This document shows, one piece after another, positions 11,269-23,000 of a stretch of 64,000 nucleotides of DNA. Within the stretch, counting starts at the first letter, position 1; each line of letters starts with the position of its first letter. The notes under the pieces are model-generated. The model worked only from the letters and a program-made list of their open reading frames with translations, was not told where the DNA came from and ran no database searches. Origin of the DNA: Hysterium pulicare CBS 123377 (lineage: Eukaryota > Ascomycota > Dothideomycetes > Hysteriales > Hysteriaceae); contig AJFK01000931.1 in the NCBI GenBank assembly GCA_000467715.1, positions 124,001 to 188,000 of the forward strand, written 5' to 3'. The position numbers were made by a program, and so were the translations under genes.

Positions 11269-11738
11269 TTACAGGAAGCGAGTTTCTACCTATACCATTG
11301 AGTTAGCTTTGCCAACGTGACGAATCCTATCATAATTACCTTCCATGGATTGTTCAGCTCGAACCCTGGCGGCGCCTCTGGCCTGTCTGTTTGTCCCCTC
11401 AAGAATCCTGTTAATCTCCGATCGCGGTCCATCACTGTTAGCCATTTAGTGTGCATCGCTGAGGTCGTTGAAAGGTTGTATCATACTTTGCTGGAATTAT
11501 GTTAGCCAGTAAAGTTGGCAGTGATGCAGCAAGTAGCCTTACCCTATCCCATACGTCCGTTCCTCTCCGTGCTCTTTTCCCACCGTTTTGCATATATCTG
11601 AGTTGACCAAGACCGGCTCCGGTGATTGCGAACATCTACGACAGGGAGTTAGCCAGAAGAACCAAATGTCGCCAGCGGGCTCAATCGTACTCCAAGCATA
11701 ATCCCATAAGGGAGAAAGGCTTCGAAAGGAACCCCCAT
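11269..11738 (-). CDS. NADH:ubiquinone oxidoreductase MWFE/NDUFA1-type subunit, with 4-nt microexon
   Basis: Small single-span accessory subunit of mitochondrial complex I (NDUFA1/MWFE family, about 9.8 kDa in fungi). Five coding exons: 11738-11691, 11635-11543, 11490-11487, 11434-11340 and 11289-11269, totalling 261 nt (86 aa), normal for the family. The joined protein begins MGVPFEAFLPYGIML, continues with the membrane-proximal MFAITGAGLGQLRYMQNGGK, then WDRQMMDRDRRLTGFLRGQ, and ends GFELNNPWKVETRFL. The third exon is only CAAA. It supplies the Gln and the first base of Met in WDR-QM-MDRD, which is exactly the conserved core. Introns are 55, 52, 52 and 50 nt with GT...AG ends, and the second and fourth have GCTAAC branch sites. 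Without the microexon no in-frame join of these conserved blocks exists. Divergent from the Sas3-like gene. Confidence 0.88.
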
Positions 11739-12360
11739 GATTGCGAAGGGTTCTCCGAGTCGTGCTGTGGGCGTGGGTGATGGGTTGACGTTGGCTGCTG
11801 GTGATGTTGGGGATAGCTTCGACGTCTTCTAGCGAAAAGAGGAGAGCGCACGGACCTCCGCCTCTAGACATTGGCCCGCCAGGAAACCGTAGTCAAGGGG
11901 CAACGGCCAAATTTCATCCATCACGGACTTTCACGACGAGATACGAGCTTATCTAGTGTCGCTCAAACGTACTCTTTCGACAGAGTCGCGAATATCCATA
12001 CCTTGGACCCGGTTGACCCAAGGTCATCGCGCGTTAGTGTGAGCGGAGACGTCAAACCTATTCATCGCACTCAACAGCGCGACTGCAGCAATCTCACACC
12101 GATTTTCACCGATTCCGAAGCTGCAGACAGCACATCACGAACACTCACCACGGTTTACATCAACTAAAGCGCCTACCGTATCTCGCATTCACGTCGCAAA
12201 TCAGATTCACACCTTCACGACGCGCGCCAGCCTCACTTCATGACAACACCAAGAAGGTGGCTGTCGATTGCACCGCCGATGTAATACGACTCGATCTACT
12301 TTAGATAACGCTACACTGGCTTATTTTGCCTCCAAACTGGCGACTGTCGTCACGTATGCG
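11739..12360. promoter_or_regulatory. divergent promoter region, NDUFA1-like / MYST acetyltransferase
   Basis: About 620 bp between divergent start codons. An open frame on minus at 11539-11871 and one on plus at 11871-12167 overlap the gene edges and show no family resemblance. No defined site recognised. Confidence 0.45.
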
Positions 12361-15300
12361 ATGGCCGAGCCCAGTCAGCTCATGGGCCAGACAACGAGCA
12401 ACACCGATGTCGAAGACAGTGATATAGATGGAGAGCACGAGGAGGAGGATATTGGATATGACCAGACCGTTAGGGAGACCAGTCAAGAAGGCAATACCAC
12501 GGATGCTGAGGGGTCAGATGTGGATGCAGAGGGCGAGGAGATAGATGATGAAGACGATGAGGAAGCAGGCGAGCCTGTAGGCGCCGTTAAAGTAGCTGCC
12601 AATGCAGCTTCTTCCTCAGACGAAGAGGAGGATAACGATGGCGAAGCTGCCATAGAATCGTCTTCCGAGGCATCTGCCAAGACCAGTGACGGCGAGGGCC
12701 CGGACTCAAGCAGCTCAGAGTCAGAGCTTGAGAATGAGTGGGAAGCGGAAAGTGATGCTGCCGAAGAGGCCGAAGCGGAAATTGCTGATCCCAACCGATG
12801 CATGTAAGTGAAAACATGTATCTGCTGCTGTGGTGGTGAGTTGCTAATATTTGATAGCTTTTGTGGTGAGGATGAAGAGCATGATCCAAGCGAGGAGTTT
12901 GAAGAATATCTCGCATGCGCAGTGTGTGGGGATAATGGTGCGTGATTTCCCGCCGCAAGGCTTGGACTTTTACGTTTCTGGATAGCTGACATGATTTGTC
13001 CCTGCAGCACATCGGCAATGCGCCCGAAACGCTAAATCCCTTAGACCCGAAGACGGTATGCAACATTCACTCTCCTTTCTCTCAAGGCTAAAACATGTTC
13101 CCTTACTGATTCTATGCGCAGATGCTGAACATTGGCGATGCTCCAATTGTGTCGAGAACGGCCTTGAAGCAGACACGAAGCAGACCTCCGAGTCCATCAC
13201 TCGTCGGAGGCTCTCGTCGGTCCCCAAATTAGCACGGGATCTTCTACCTTCTCATCGCGGCGCAGATCCAGGTGGTCATTCTATCTTCAACGACCTCATC
13301 CTCCCTGGCGATGTTGGCGATGGGGTCAGATCACTGAGGAAGCGGAAGGCGTCTCATGAGGAAGAACATCCAACCACTCGTCAGAGTCGGAAAAAGCGTA
13401 GGTCATCGGAAACTTCTAAATCAGAGGTAGAAGTTGCTTCACTTGCTGCTTCATCACCTCGTGCTGTGAGAATTGCGGTATCGGAGGCCATTGAGACCGA
13501 TGATGCTCAAGGCTCGGATGCAGAGGGCGAGTCTCCGAAGATACGCTCTTCGCGGCCCAGGCGTTCAAGACCCCAAAGGAAAGATAAGAGGCCATTGGTT
13601 TGGCTTGAGGACTCAGTTGGGCTCAGTATTGTCGTTGTGTTCCATTTGAACAATGAACGCATGCAGAAGATATTGTCCATTAAGCCTAAGAAGAAGAGGA
13701 TTCGGGATCGTTCAAGGAAGACACAGCAAATAAGACCAGAGTCACCTGAAGTGTCTCACTATCCTGCCATCCAAACCCATTATGCGGCGCCATTCTACAG
13801 CTTTGCCGACAAAGACGTGGAAGAAACGAAGAACAAGCCATATGGCGGCATCCTCTCCGAAGCAGATGCCGATACATCCAAGACATACCCCACTCCAGCC
13901 GACAGAAAGCGTTTTGAAGACGCGAGATTGAAGGCTGAGGAGGATTGGAAGCAGAAACAAGCAAATCTTTACGGGTCTCAGGAACCTACTCGACCCTCTA
14001 CCAAGATGTCAGGTCCTCCAAGCAAGATCAAATGCATCAACTTTGGAGGTTGGGAGATTGACACATGGCATGCTGCGCCATATCCAGAGGAATATAGCAA
14101 AAACAAAGTGCTTTATATTTGTGAATTCTGTCTAAAGTACATGAATTCCGACTACGTTGCATGGAGACACAAGGTTAGTCACCTTCATAGTGGTCATCAA
14201 TTGTTATCATACTAATTCTACTTTCAGCTCAAATGCCCGGCAAAGCATCCTCCGGGAGATGAAATTTATCGAGACGGCCGTTACTCTTTTTTTGAAGTTG
14301 ATGGCCGCAAGAATCCAGTGTATTGCCAAAATCTCTGCCTTCTTGCCAAACTATTCTTGGGTTCGAAGACTCTCTATTATGACGTTGAACCTTTTCTGTT
14401 CTATGTTATGACAGATAATGATAGTCTCGGTTGTCATTTCGTTGGCTATTTCTCAAAAGAAAAGAGACCGAGCTCTCTCAACAACGTCTCCTGTATCCTT
14501 GTTCTTCCTATCCACCAACGCAAAGGCTACGGTCAATTCCTCATCGAGTTTTCTTACCTACTTACTCGTGTGGAGAAGAAGACTGGCAGCCCTGAGAAAC
14601 CGCTCAGTGACATGGGCTTAGTCAGTTACCGACAGTACTGGCGGCTTGTCCTTTGTCAGGAACTCATCAATCAACGCAATTCAATCAGCATCATGGCAAT
14701 CGCTGACCGTACTGGAATGACAGCCGACGACATTGTCTCTGCGCTCGAGGGTTTACGCGCGCTCATAAGAGATCCTATTACGAAGACGTATGCTCTTCGC
14801 CTCGACCACAACTACTTCAAACAATATATCGAAAAGTGCGACGCTCGCAATTATCCGAAGGTCAACCCCGATGCTCTGGTGTGGACTCCATATGTCATGA
14901 ACCGCACGAGTCTTTCACAGTACGAAGATGGGCCTGCAATCCATACTGTGCAGCCTCGTGAGGAGGCCGATGACGAGGAACAACCTCAGCCTGAGGAAGG
15001 CGTTCAGATGGCTCTGGCCGCAAAGCAGAACAGCAATAGTAATCATGGCTCATCCAGCACTGTCACAAAGAACGGCTCGGCGGAAGATGGCGAGCCGAGT
15101 ACTCCAGCATTGCCCAGAGAAGCTTCAGCAGCTTCTCCAGCGCCGGCCACGCCTCTTGCAAATGGCACAACGCCTACTCTATCTAGCGCTGCTCCTCAAA
15201 CGCCCACTTTGCTCATACCGCCAAATCGGTACGAGGTATTCCCGCCCGTTCCAGGTATGCCAACTGCGAAACGCCGCGCAGGCCGACCCTTTGGCTCCCG

Positions 15301-15748
15301 TCGCAGAACTAGCACCCCTCAACGCAACCGCAACCTCTCCCATTCTCTCGGTCTCGCAACAGCTCCCATCAGTAGGACGATTCAGTTATCGCCGAGCAAG
15401 AACGGAAGCGGCAAAGCGTCGCCTTCGGCTAACGGCGCGCTGACACCTAGCGGGAGTATCACAGTCAGGCGCACAAGGAGTAAGCTAGGCGAGATGGTGA
15501 ACGGCTTTGGGCTTGGAGAGGAAGATGCTGATGAGGGTGGTGAGGTCAGAGCTGTCAACGGTGCGAAGAGTTCGAATGGAAGTCCGAGGGGTAGAGGGAA
15601 GGGCAAAGGGAAAGCGACGGATGGTGAGTATGTAGATGCGGATGGCGAGGCTGATGCTGACGGTGATGATGATGTGGATGGGGATTTGGATATTGACGCT
15701 GAAGGTGAGGAAGATGATACTGTCGATGTTATTATGGCGGGTGCATGA
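12361..15748 (+). CDS. SAS3: MYST histone acetyltransferase with PHD finger, Sas3/Mst2-like
   Basis: Catalytic subunit of a NuA3-type complex, acetylating histone H3 (K14/K23 in yeast Sas3). Exons: 12361-12803, 12858-12937, 13008-13055, 13122-14173, 14228-15748 (1047 aa). An acidic, Ser/Glu-rich N-terminus (1-145) is followed by a zinc finger assembled over four exons (RCIFC, ACAVC, HRQC, WRCSNC; about 146-198). A basic linker follows. The MYST zinc finger YICEFCLKY...WRHK-LKC is split by the last intron after residue 541. The HAT core has the autoacetylated Lys in GSKTLYYD (about 588), catalytic Cys in NVSCILVLP (about 630), the acetyl-CoA loop QRKGYGQF (about 637-644) and the Glu in SPEKPLSD (about 664). 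A disordered Ser/Pro tail ends in an acidic run. Esa1-type chromodomain is absent, which favours Sas3/Mst2. Confidence 0.92.
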
Positions 15749-18119
15749 AAGTGAGGGAGGGACTTTGATTGAAATTTTCTAAGAGGGGTAAACTATCTCA
15801 GTGTTGAAAGTATTTGTGAGGAGTACTGTCACTGCTGTGAGCCCAGGTGTTGCCAGCGTTTATGCTTGGCAGTTGAGTTGAGGCCTTTGCAACGAGTAAT
15901 TGTGTTGAATGGACTAGGTATAGGAAGATTATCGGGCTAGGTTAGCATTATTTCTTCCTCTTAGAGAGTTAGCCCTTGTCAGCAGGGGAGGGATTTGAAA
16001 TTCTCCGAGAGGATCATTCCACTTCAATCAACAACAATATCGTGGCTGGCGTGCTAGCGCAGGATGCTCAATAAACCACCTCCACGGCCTGAAGTAAGAT
16101 GAAGGGTTCTGATCCTAAGTTACGCAGAAAGTATAACGGGCTGTAGACCGGGAAAACCGGGCCGGCGATGCGGATGAATTGGTCTGTTGTGGAGCCTGTA
16201 CTAATTAATGCAAGCTTCTGTTCGGCATATAGGCGCTATATGTTCTCGATATTCTCAATTAAAGAGAGTTTTTTGTTTCACTTTTGCCTACTATTGTATT
16301 TGGAATGTTTTTGTGTAATGACCTCCTCAGAATTATCCGGGGATCGATATCTGTTGAGGAGTTCGGCTTACTTGAATTCATCCTATCCAGACTGACGGCA
16401 CAGAACTTGGCTTGTTTATTCCCGTAACAGCCGCCGGTGGCTGTTGATTTGGCCCGAAATATGATTTCTCGATGTCTCGGAAGTCAGCTTTCCCTTTGTT
16501 ATGGGCTGTGTAGATACTGGGGCTGAACTCAATCACTCAGTAGAAATTACAACTGAAACTTTACTGATCCCAGTGGTTGGGGTCTCGAAGTTGTTACACT
16601 GGTTCAATCATAGATTCCCTCGAACAATATAACTGTTCGCGTATAAAGTAGTTCTCAAAAGACTTAGTCTCCAAGTCCACAAAGTTCCTGTCAAAGTACT
16701 GTCTGTCCACGTTCAGCACTTCGATTTACGCGTTCAAGTAGGCAGCTTCCGCACTTGTGAATCTCCTTTCCTTCACGATATCTTTCTTCGCAGACTCTGT
16801 CATGAATACATCCCACGACAACTTGCAAGGGTCTACAAAGCTGTGGTCAGCCTCGAGACGTCGAACAAATCACGGTATCCTGGCCTATACACTAACCAAA
16901 CCAAACCCTTCTCTTCTCGTCAATCAGTCCCTACAAAAGAATCCCCCTAATCTCCGCCTCCAACCGCGCCATCCACATGAGCATCGATTTCGTAAATCCC
17001 CAGCACCCAGCCAATCACAACCAGCCAGCCCCCACCCCAAACTACGCTAAGTCACATGAACAAAGAGCGATGCGCGTAACGCAAGCCATAACCGCACACT
17101 AACCCAAACCAGCGCAGCCGACCATCCCGCTCTGGGGAAAGTGGCGAATTGTTTAGATTCACCGTTGCCCTGATGGACTTGTTGGCGGGGGGCTTTGATT
17201 TTTGATTTTTGATTTCCGGATTTTTCCATCCTCTCAGGGGAATTGGATGAGTTCAGATGCGGGCATTTTCTGTTAGAGAGTGGAGCATGAATGAAGTCAT
17301 GTGGGGGATGCACGTTCGCGCCAAGTTGCCAGCGTCCAAACAGAAGGTCCTGACGACATTGTTTGTAGTCGTTATCATCCGAATGCGGCGATTTTATCAC
17401 TGCCTCACTGCGAGAGAAGGTTTAGGCGACTGCGGCAACAAGAACCTGGGTTCATCGATTCCTCCCCAACCCCCAGATTGCCGACTTGCAAGCCTGTGTC
17501 TAGATTGTGTGTGGAACCGGCCGGTGCTGTTCCAATCACTGAAGAAAGAGAATTACCTAGAGATAAGGCCGTGGGAAATCACGCACAGAGCCGCCCAAAT
17601 GACCGAACTATCTTTGTTCTCGATTTTGGGAAGTCCAAAACCAGCGTCTTGGGTCCCCTCTCTATTCACATGAAAGGTTCGCCAATAATCGCCGATCCAT
17701 GCTCCCTGATCTTCGATGCTCCGGAGCGCCTGAAGTACACTACCCGTCATGCTACTCCAATCACTGAGCCCGCCCCCCTACAACCCTATCGCAGAATACA
17801 CGTGTGAAAAGGAAAACAAAGTGAAACGACGGCCTCCCCCTTTCCCGTCAAAACTCATACAGCGCCTCTCCCTTTATGCATTATAATAATCAATTAACGT
17901 GAACGCCACATTATTCCACCTTGTTTTTTTGTTGTCCTATCAGAACGCCGCCCATGGATGTCGAAAGCGAAGGAAGGAAAATAGTGATTAAATCGCCGTG
18001 TCGCTGGCCATGGCCTATTGCGAGATCCGGGAGTCCAGACCTCCGACCACAAATGCGCCAGTTGCGTCAAATTTCGAATTTCGTATTGTCCACTAACTGA
18101 GGACGGGTTCCACCGGCCA
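15749..18119. other. intergenic region with possible decayed coding sequence
   Basis: The 2.4 kb between the Sas3-like stop and the vosA stop (convergent) hold no intact gene I can defend. The minus-strand stretch 16560-17050 reads as broken coding-like sequence and is listed separately. A tandem TTTTGAT-type repeat of three units lies near 17195-17222. Plus-strand open frames at 16757-17050 and 17257-17807 lack family resemblance and overlap antisense frames. Confidence 0.4.
16565..17020 (-). pseudogene. possible remnant of a protein-coding gene, family unknown
   Basis: Reading minus from about 17000, one frame gives WMARLEAEIRGIL. A plausible intron (GTAGGG donor, CTGAC branch, CAG acceptor) then leads into FFVDPCKLSWDVFMTESAKK and RRFTSAEAAYLNA, then a TAA. 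The same frame continues beyond the stop with coding-like composition (VDRQYFDRNFVDLETKSFEN) before a second stop. The upstream side of the frame is closed by a stop with no usable acceptor. I read this as a degraded or misassembled host gene. It may instead be chance open sequence. A different minus frame over 17020-17270 gives a short hydrophobic candidate (FATFPRAGWSAALV) that I could not join convincingly. Function unknown. Confidence 0.25.
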
Positions 18120-20069
18120 CTATCGTTGGTCAGCTCCAGGCTCCTGAGTGGGTTGACTCACAGTTTCCGGTTGGAAGTGGAGCGAGGGGTTTATTACTCC
18201 AGAATCTGTATGACTTGTCAAATCTGGTTCTGCAGGAGGGGCCTGGAAGTGATTCCTTTGATTTGAGTAGAGAGAATTCAAGTGACTTTGGTCGTCATAT
18301 CGACCTATAGCTCGGTGAGGTGTTGGTAATTGCGTTCCTAACTGAAGCCGATCTGGATAAGTCCCTCTGAGCATTTCAGGTGAATGACTGTAAGCTGGTC
18401 CGCGAGTTGAACTCAACGAGTCTTGTGAGGTATGAGAGGAATGCTGTGACGCCTGGTGTTGACCCATAGCCAGAGATGGTGCAACCCCTGTTGCCGTCGC
18501 CGGGCGGTTCTCCTCCCCAAGACCTGCAGCTGTTGAGGTTCGATACCCACCTAGGCCAGTGTCCTCACTGAAGGATAAGGACGAAGTGACTCCAGGACGC
18601 TGTTGCCCGTACGTAAACATCTGCGAGAATGGCTGATGTACATCGTGATATCTTTGAGAGGCCAAGCCGCCGGCACCCGAAGTCTGTAATAGGGAGTCGG
18701 TCATGAAGGCTGACGCTTGTCCAAGTGTAGGACGGAATTGGTAAGGTGAGCTACTTCCAGAGGTCATCGCTCCAAAACCTGGGAACTGTGCCACCCCCTG
18801 AATGCCGCTGATACTAGGTTGTCGAACGGGATACTGTGGTTGAGAATATGAAGGATATCCGACTGTTGTATGATCTGGATATTCCACTTTTCTTTGCACA
18901 TCTTCAGATTCGCTCTGTCTATACCGTTTCACTGGCGATTGGCCTTGATCATCTCCATAGTACGACGACTCAGCCATGTTCGGCCGAATTGGAGTGTTAG
19001 GCACACTTGTATCGACCCCACCGTAGGGAAACGCTCGTTTATTGCCTCTTCATTTTGTGTTAGGCATTGTGTCGTCTTTTAGAGGTTGTTTGACTTACAT
19101 CATCGCTCTTGGCTCCTTTCGTAGCCTCAGTCGGACGCCTTGATCTGAGAAGGCGCGAGAGAGATATGTCGACTCGTCCATTCCTTTAAAGTCTTTCGGC
19201 AGCATCACTAGGGAGAGTCGTTACTAAGTTTCTCACGAATTAACCAACCTGACATACCTCTGAATGGCTCTGAAGTTATCGAACCAAGATACATAACATC
19301 ACGCGTGTCCCTTTGTATTGTCAGTGTGAAAGTGCTTCCTCCACTAATTAAGAACACTTACTTTCGCAGGTCAAACAGACTGAAGTGCAGTCGAAAATTT
19401 CCTTGCACTTTGACTGAAATGTCGCCAAATACAAAGAATCCACCGTCTAGGTCCAATATTAGCTTGTGATTTTACCAAAAAGCAAGGACATCATCTCCTT
19501 GCCAGCCATTCTATTAGAGCATCCACCTTTATTATCCACATCCTTCAGCCGATGAAGCGAAGAGACTAACGAGCCAGCCAAGGATTTGTTGCCATTGCCT
19601 TCCCATGCTTCGTTCTTGTCTGCCTTGTACAGGCTCGTGCACATAAACAGGTAAGGGCTCTGCAGAAAGTGTCTGTTTCTTTTGTCAGTTAAATCGCATT
19701 GAACAGCAACTTATGGCGGTGAGACTTACTGAGCAGGATCTGCTTGAGGCTTGACAAAGAGCTGGATGATAGGTGGCGGGTCGACGGGTTTGCGCGCTGT
19801 CGAATGTCAGACGATTCCGTTGCAGCCAAGTCGCATTTAACGTAGGGGAATCCCTCACCTTTCTCTTTACCTTCGGTCGTTACTAAAGCTTCCTTTGGCT
19901 GTTGCCGCAAGGTCAGAGTGACATCTTGACTGGGGTGCTCAGTATTAGTTGACGGCCTGACGTTGATCGATATCGACCTTTGAGGTGGTAGTGAGCTCCT
20001 CTCGTACCTTCGCAGATAGGAACCAGTAGGCACCGAAGGATGGTAGATTTGAGAATTGAAAGGGTACAT
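18120..20069 (-). CDS. vosA: velvet-family regulator VosA
   Basis: Velvet-domain DNA-binding regulator. In Aspergillus, VosA controls spore maturation, trehalose and viability, usually as a dimer with VelB. Seven exons: 20069-19859, 19796-19730, 19678 (or 19672)-19527, 19446-19362, 19310-19258, 19207-19099, 19047-18120 (about 534 aa). The velvet domain comes together only after splicing: [97 protein letters not shown], and [14 protein letters not shown]. The Ser/Gln/Tyr-rich C-terminal half is disordered, with a basic VKRYRQ stretch that may be an NLS. The ATG at 20069 is the first in frame; the longer frame starts at GTG. The acceptor of exon 3 has two in-frame choices 6 nt apart. VelB and VelC normally differ: VelB has an insertion in its velvet domain. 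Confidence 0.9.
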
Positions 20070-23000
20070 AAGGTGAACAGGAGTGCTTCCACGGTACTCC
20101 ACCCAGTTTTCTTCTGTTTGTCAATTATTCTAGGTTGAAGCTGTCTCAGTAATCCGTGGTACTCGGCGTAGTGGCAATGGACGCTTCCGAGTTGCAATAG
20201 TAATGGGGAGCTCTGCTCAGAGCTGGCTCAGCAGACCAAGGTTGCTTGGATGCGAGTATAAAACGAACGCGGCAGAACCCACAGAAAGTGAGAGGTCAAG
20301 CTCTAGGCTGTGAAGGCTCAGAAAATGCTAGAGAAGGATAGTTGACTGAGTTGTCGACGGGAGTCTTACAGGGCTGAGTGCCAGAGGAAGTGCAGCAGAT
20401 CTCGAGGCAGGACCTGAATTAAACAATAGAAACAGCTCTGTCGGGCGTGTCAACAGAAGCATTGAGCCGAGAAAGCGGGAAGGGGCATGCGACGCAGCGA
20501 ATAACGGTAGCGAACGTGGTGCTCTAACTGAGCAGGTAAAGGCAGTCGACGGGATGGCACGGTGAACAAAGGCTGTCCGTTTGCGCAGGTCCTGCAGCTG
20601 GAGGGTTCGAGGGCGGATGATGTGTGGAGCGGAATCGAGAAGGTGCAGTGGTGCGCTATCCCATGGGCAAGGCCAGATATATGCGATGGACGAACCAGCA
20701 AAGTGCGTGGAATCCGAGGATGGTACCGTGGGAAGCCCTCAACGATCGCGTCAAGCGTGACGAGAGAGTGATATTGAGAGTGGGGGGCGGTGGAATGGTG
20801 AGGTATGTCGAAGCTTGGCTTGTGATGGAGGTGCTGCGTTTGCTGGCGGCGGGATACCAAAGTAACGCCCGCTCGTTCAGACGGAGTCGTCTCCACGCCG
20901 AACCTTGGATGCCTGCGGGAGATGGCGCAATCTCAATCGGTGCTCTCTCTAGCCAGAGAACAATTGCGGGTTCCCCTCAATCCGCTCGAATGAATGTGCC
21001 CCGGGGAGCATAGCACACGGCCACCCAAGCTCGAATTCGGAATGGGCCGCAACTGTGAGACGCACCGTGGTCGACCACACAAAGAGGGCCCTCACCAGCG
21101 TCACTACACGTCGAGGTGATTTAGCTAGTCTAGCTGGCCGAATGGTGCCAGCTTGAGTCCGGGCGGGTCTTGAGGAAGGGCAGACGCTGAAGTAAGAGGA
21201 ACAGGAACGTCCAGCAAGGAGACTGAGATGATGCGAGAAGGTTGGAGGACTCCAAGTGAATGTGCAGGCGACGGTAGCCGCGATCTGTCGAGGTGATAGT
21301 GATGCTCGAGCACTAAGTGGCCAGGCTCTCTCCGCAGTTGACTAGGGCTCCCTCTGGCCTCCTCCTCCTCTCTCGGATTCGGCTTGGCTCTCGCTGGCTC
21401 CTGATGCTAAACCTAAAGCCCAACCTTAACGGGCGCGGATCTCGTTGACGCCACTACTGGGCCGCCTCCAAAAACGCTCCAAAGCTTCGTGATCTCCGGC
21501 TAAGATGTCTTCGCTACCAGTCTTGGATCCCAGGACGATCGACGAGAAGCGTGCAAATGCTCCAGCGCTGAAATCACTGCCACCAGCCGCTCCTTTATCT
21601 CGATTGCTCCCTTCCTGCCTCAGCCTCTCCCGCTCCTTTTCAGTTCTCGAGCCTGCTGCGTTCTTGGCTCGTTTGGCTTTTTTAATTCAGGGCAGACGTT
21701 GTCGTGGTGTCACGCCGGGATGTGTTGGGAGACGAGACGACGGTATGTGCTCAGCGCAGTGGCCGGGAACGCGATCAAGTAAGGAAGCTCGATCAACCCG
21801 CTGACGCACATCTGTGAGTGCTGTGTCGAGCTCGGTGCGGCGAGGACGTAGAAGAAGAATTCAAAGCTCGCCAGAAGGCCCGAAATAAGGTGCAAACGGA
21901 TACTCTATATGTCCTTGACCAGTCAAGTCGGCGGAGATGGCCCTCACCTAGCCAAGGCCTGTTTTGAAGCAGAGACGGAACAATAAACTGCCTGTCACAT
22001 TCTACCAGCGCGAGGGGCCCCCATGCAGCCTGGGAGCTGCAGCGTAGCTGCACAGGCGGAATCGGCGGTGGAAACAGCATGGGTGGTTGAAGGCCCTTCA
22101 GTCGTGCGTCGATTCAACGGCAATCCCAGGTTCGAGGGGGGGCATGGGCGCTGTCCAGGGCGGAGAACGGGGGACCCGGGTCGCATGCAACGGAAGCAAA
22201 GAGGCAGAGCCACAGCCCAGAAACACCCAGAGAGAACCAGCATTTAGCCTTTGAAACTACTCTACTTGAGAGGCTGTATATAACTATCGTTGGCGCCCAA
22301 TATCAGAGAAACCTCTTCTCCGCATGCCACTTCGTTACAGCTTCCTCTGATCCGTATCCACCAAACTCTGGAACAGCTGAGAGGCACTCAATATCCCATC
22401 TCGTCATTCCCGACTACTTTCCCCCCTAGGCTACTGTCACTGTGGTACGGGACACGTCTCGCACATGGCGGCTGGCACACATGTTTCCAACCATCGGGAC
22501 GCTGGCAAGAAACGATGCATCGAAAACTGATGGAAACTGGAAACTAAAGCTGATGGCTGCATCGAAATGCATGCTCACGTCGCACAACAGAGGTTGCTTC
22601 AAAACGAACATGAACGCCCGGTAAGAGGTGCCATTCTGACCCTGAATTCGCGCCTTGAGCACCATCAAACGACCCTCTCCTGGACTACCCGCGAGCTTCA
22701 AGGCGGACCGCGGCGGTCAACAGACAAGGACAAGCGGAAGCCGCCTGGCCATGGCAGGTTGCGGTCCCACATGAGGGAATGGCATGGTTGAGGTTGTTGG
22801 GTGTTTGGGAGCGGAGAGGATCGCCGTTGAGAAAGGCGAAAAAAAGTGGCTGGGGACAGATTGCATGGTCGGGGCTGGTTGTAAGTTCTCGCATAATTTG
22901 AGGAATTCTACGAAGTTACACACAAGGTCGCTCCCAATTCGCTGGCCGTTTAGCCACGAAACACGCATCGAGTGACAGGTCATTGCGGACTTTGTCAAAG

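Noticed and set aside
17301-17807. 168-codon plus frame near 17.5 kb
   Set aside because: No domain, overlaps other frames on both strands, and codon pattern not convincing.
20450-20896. 148-codon minus frame in the gene-free tract
   Set aside because: His/Ser/Pro-rich random-looking translation, antisense to other equal frames, no splice partners found.
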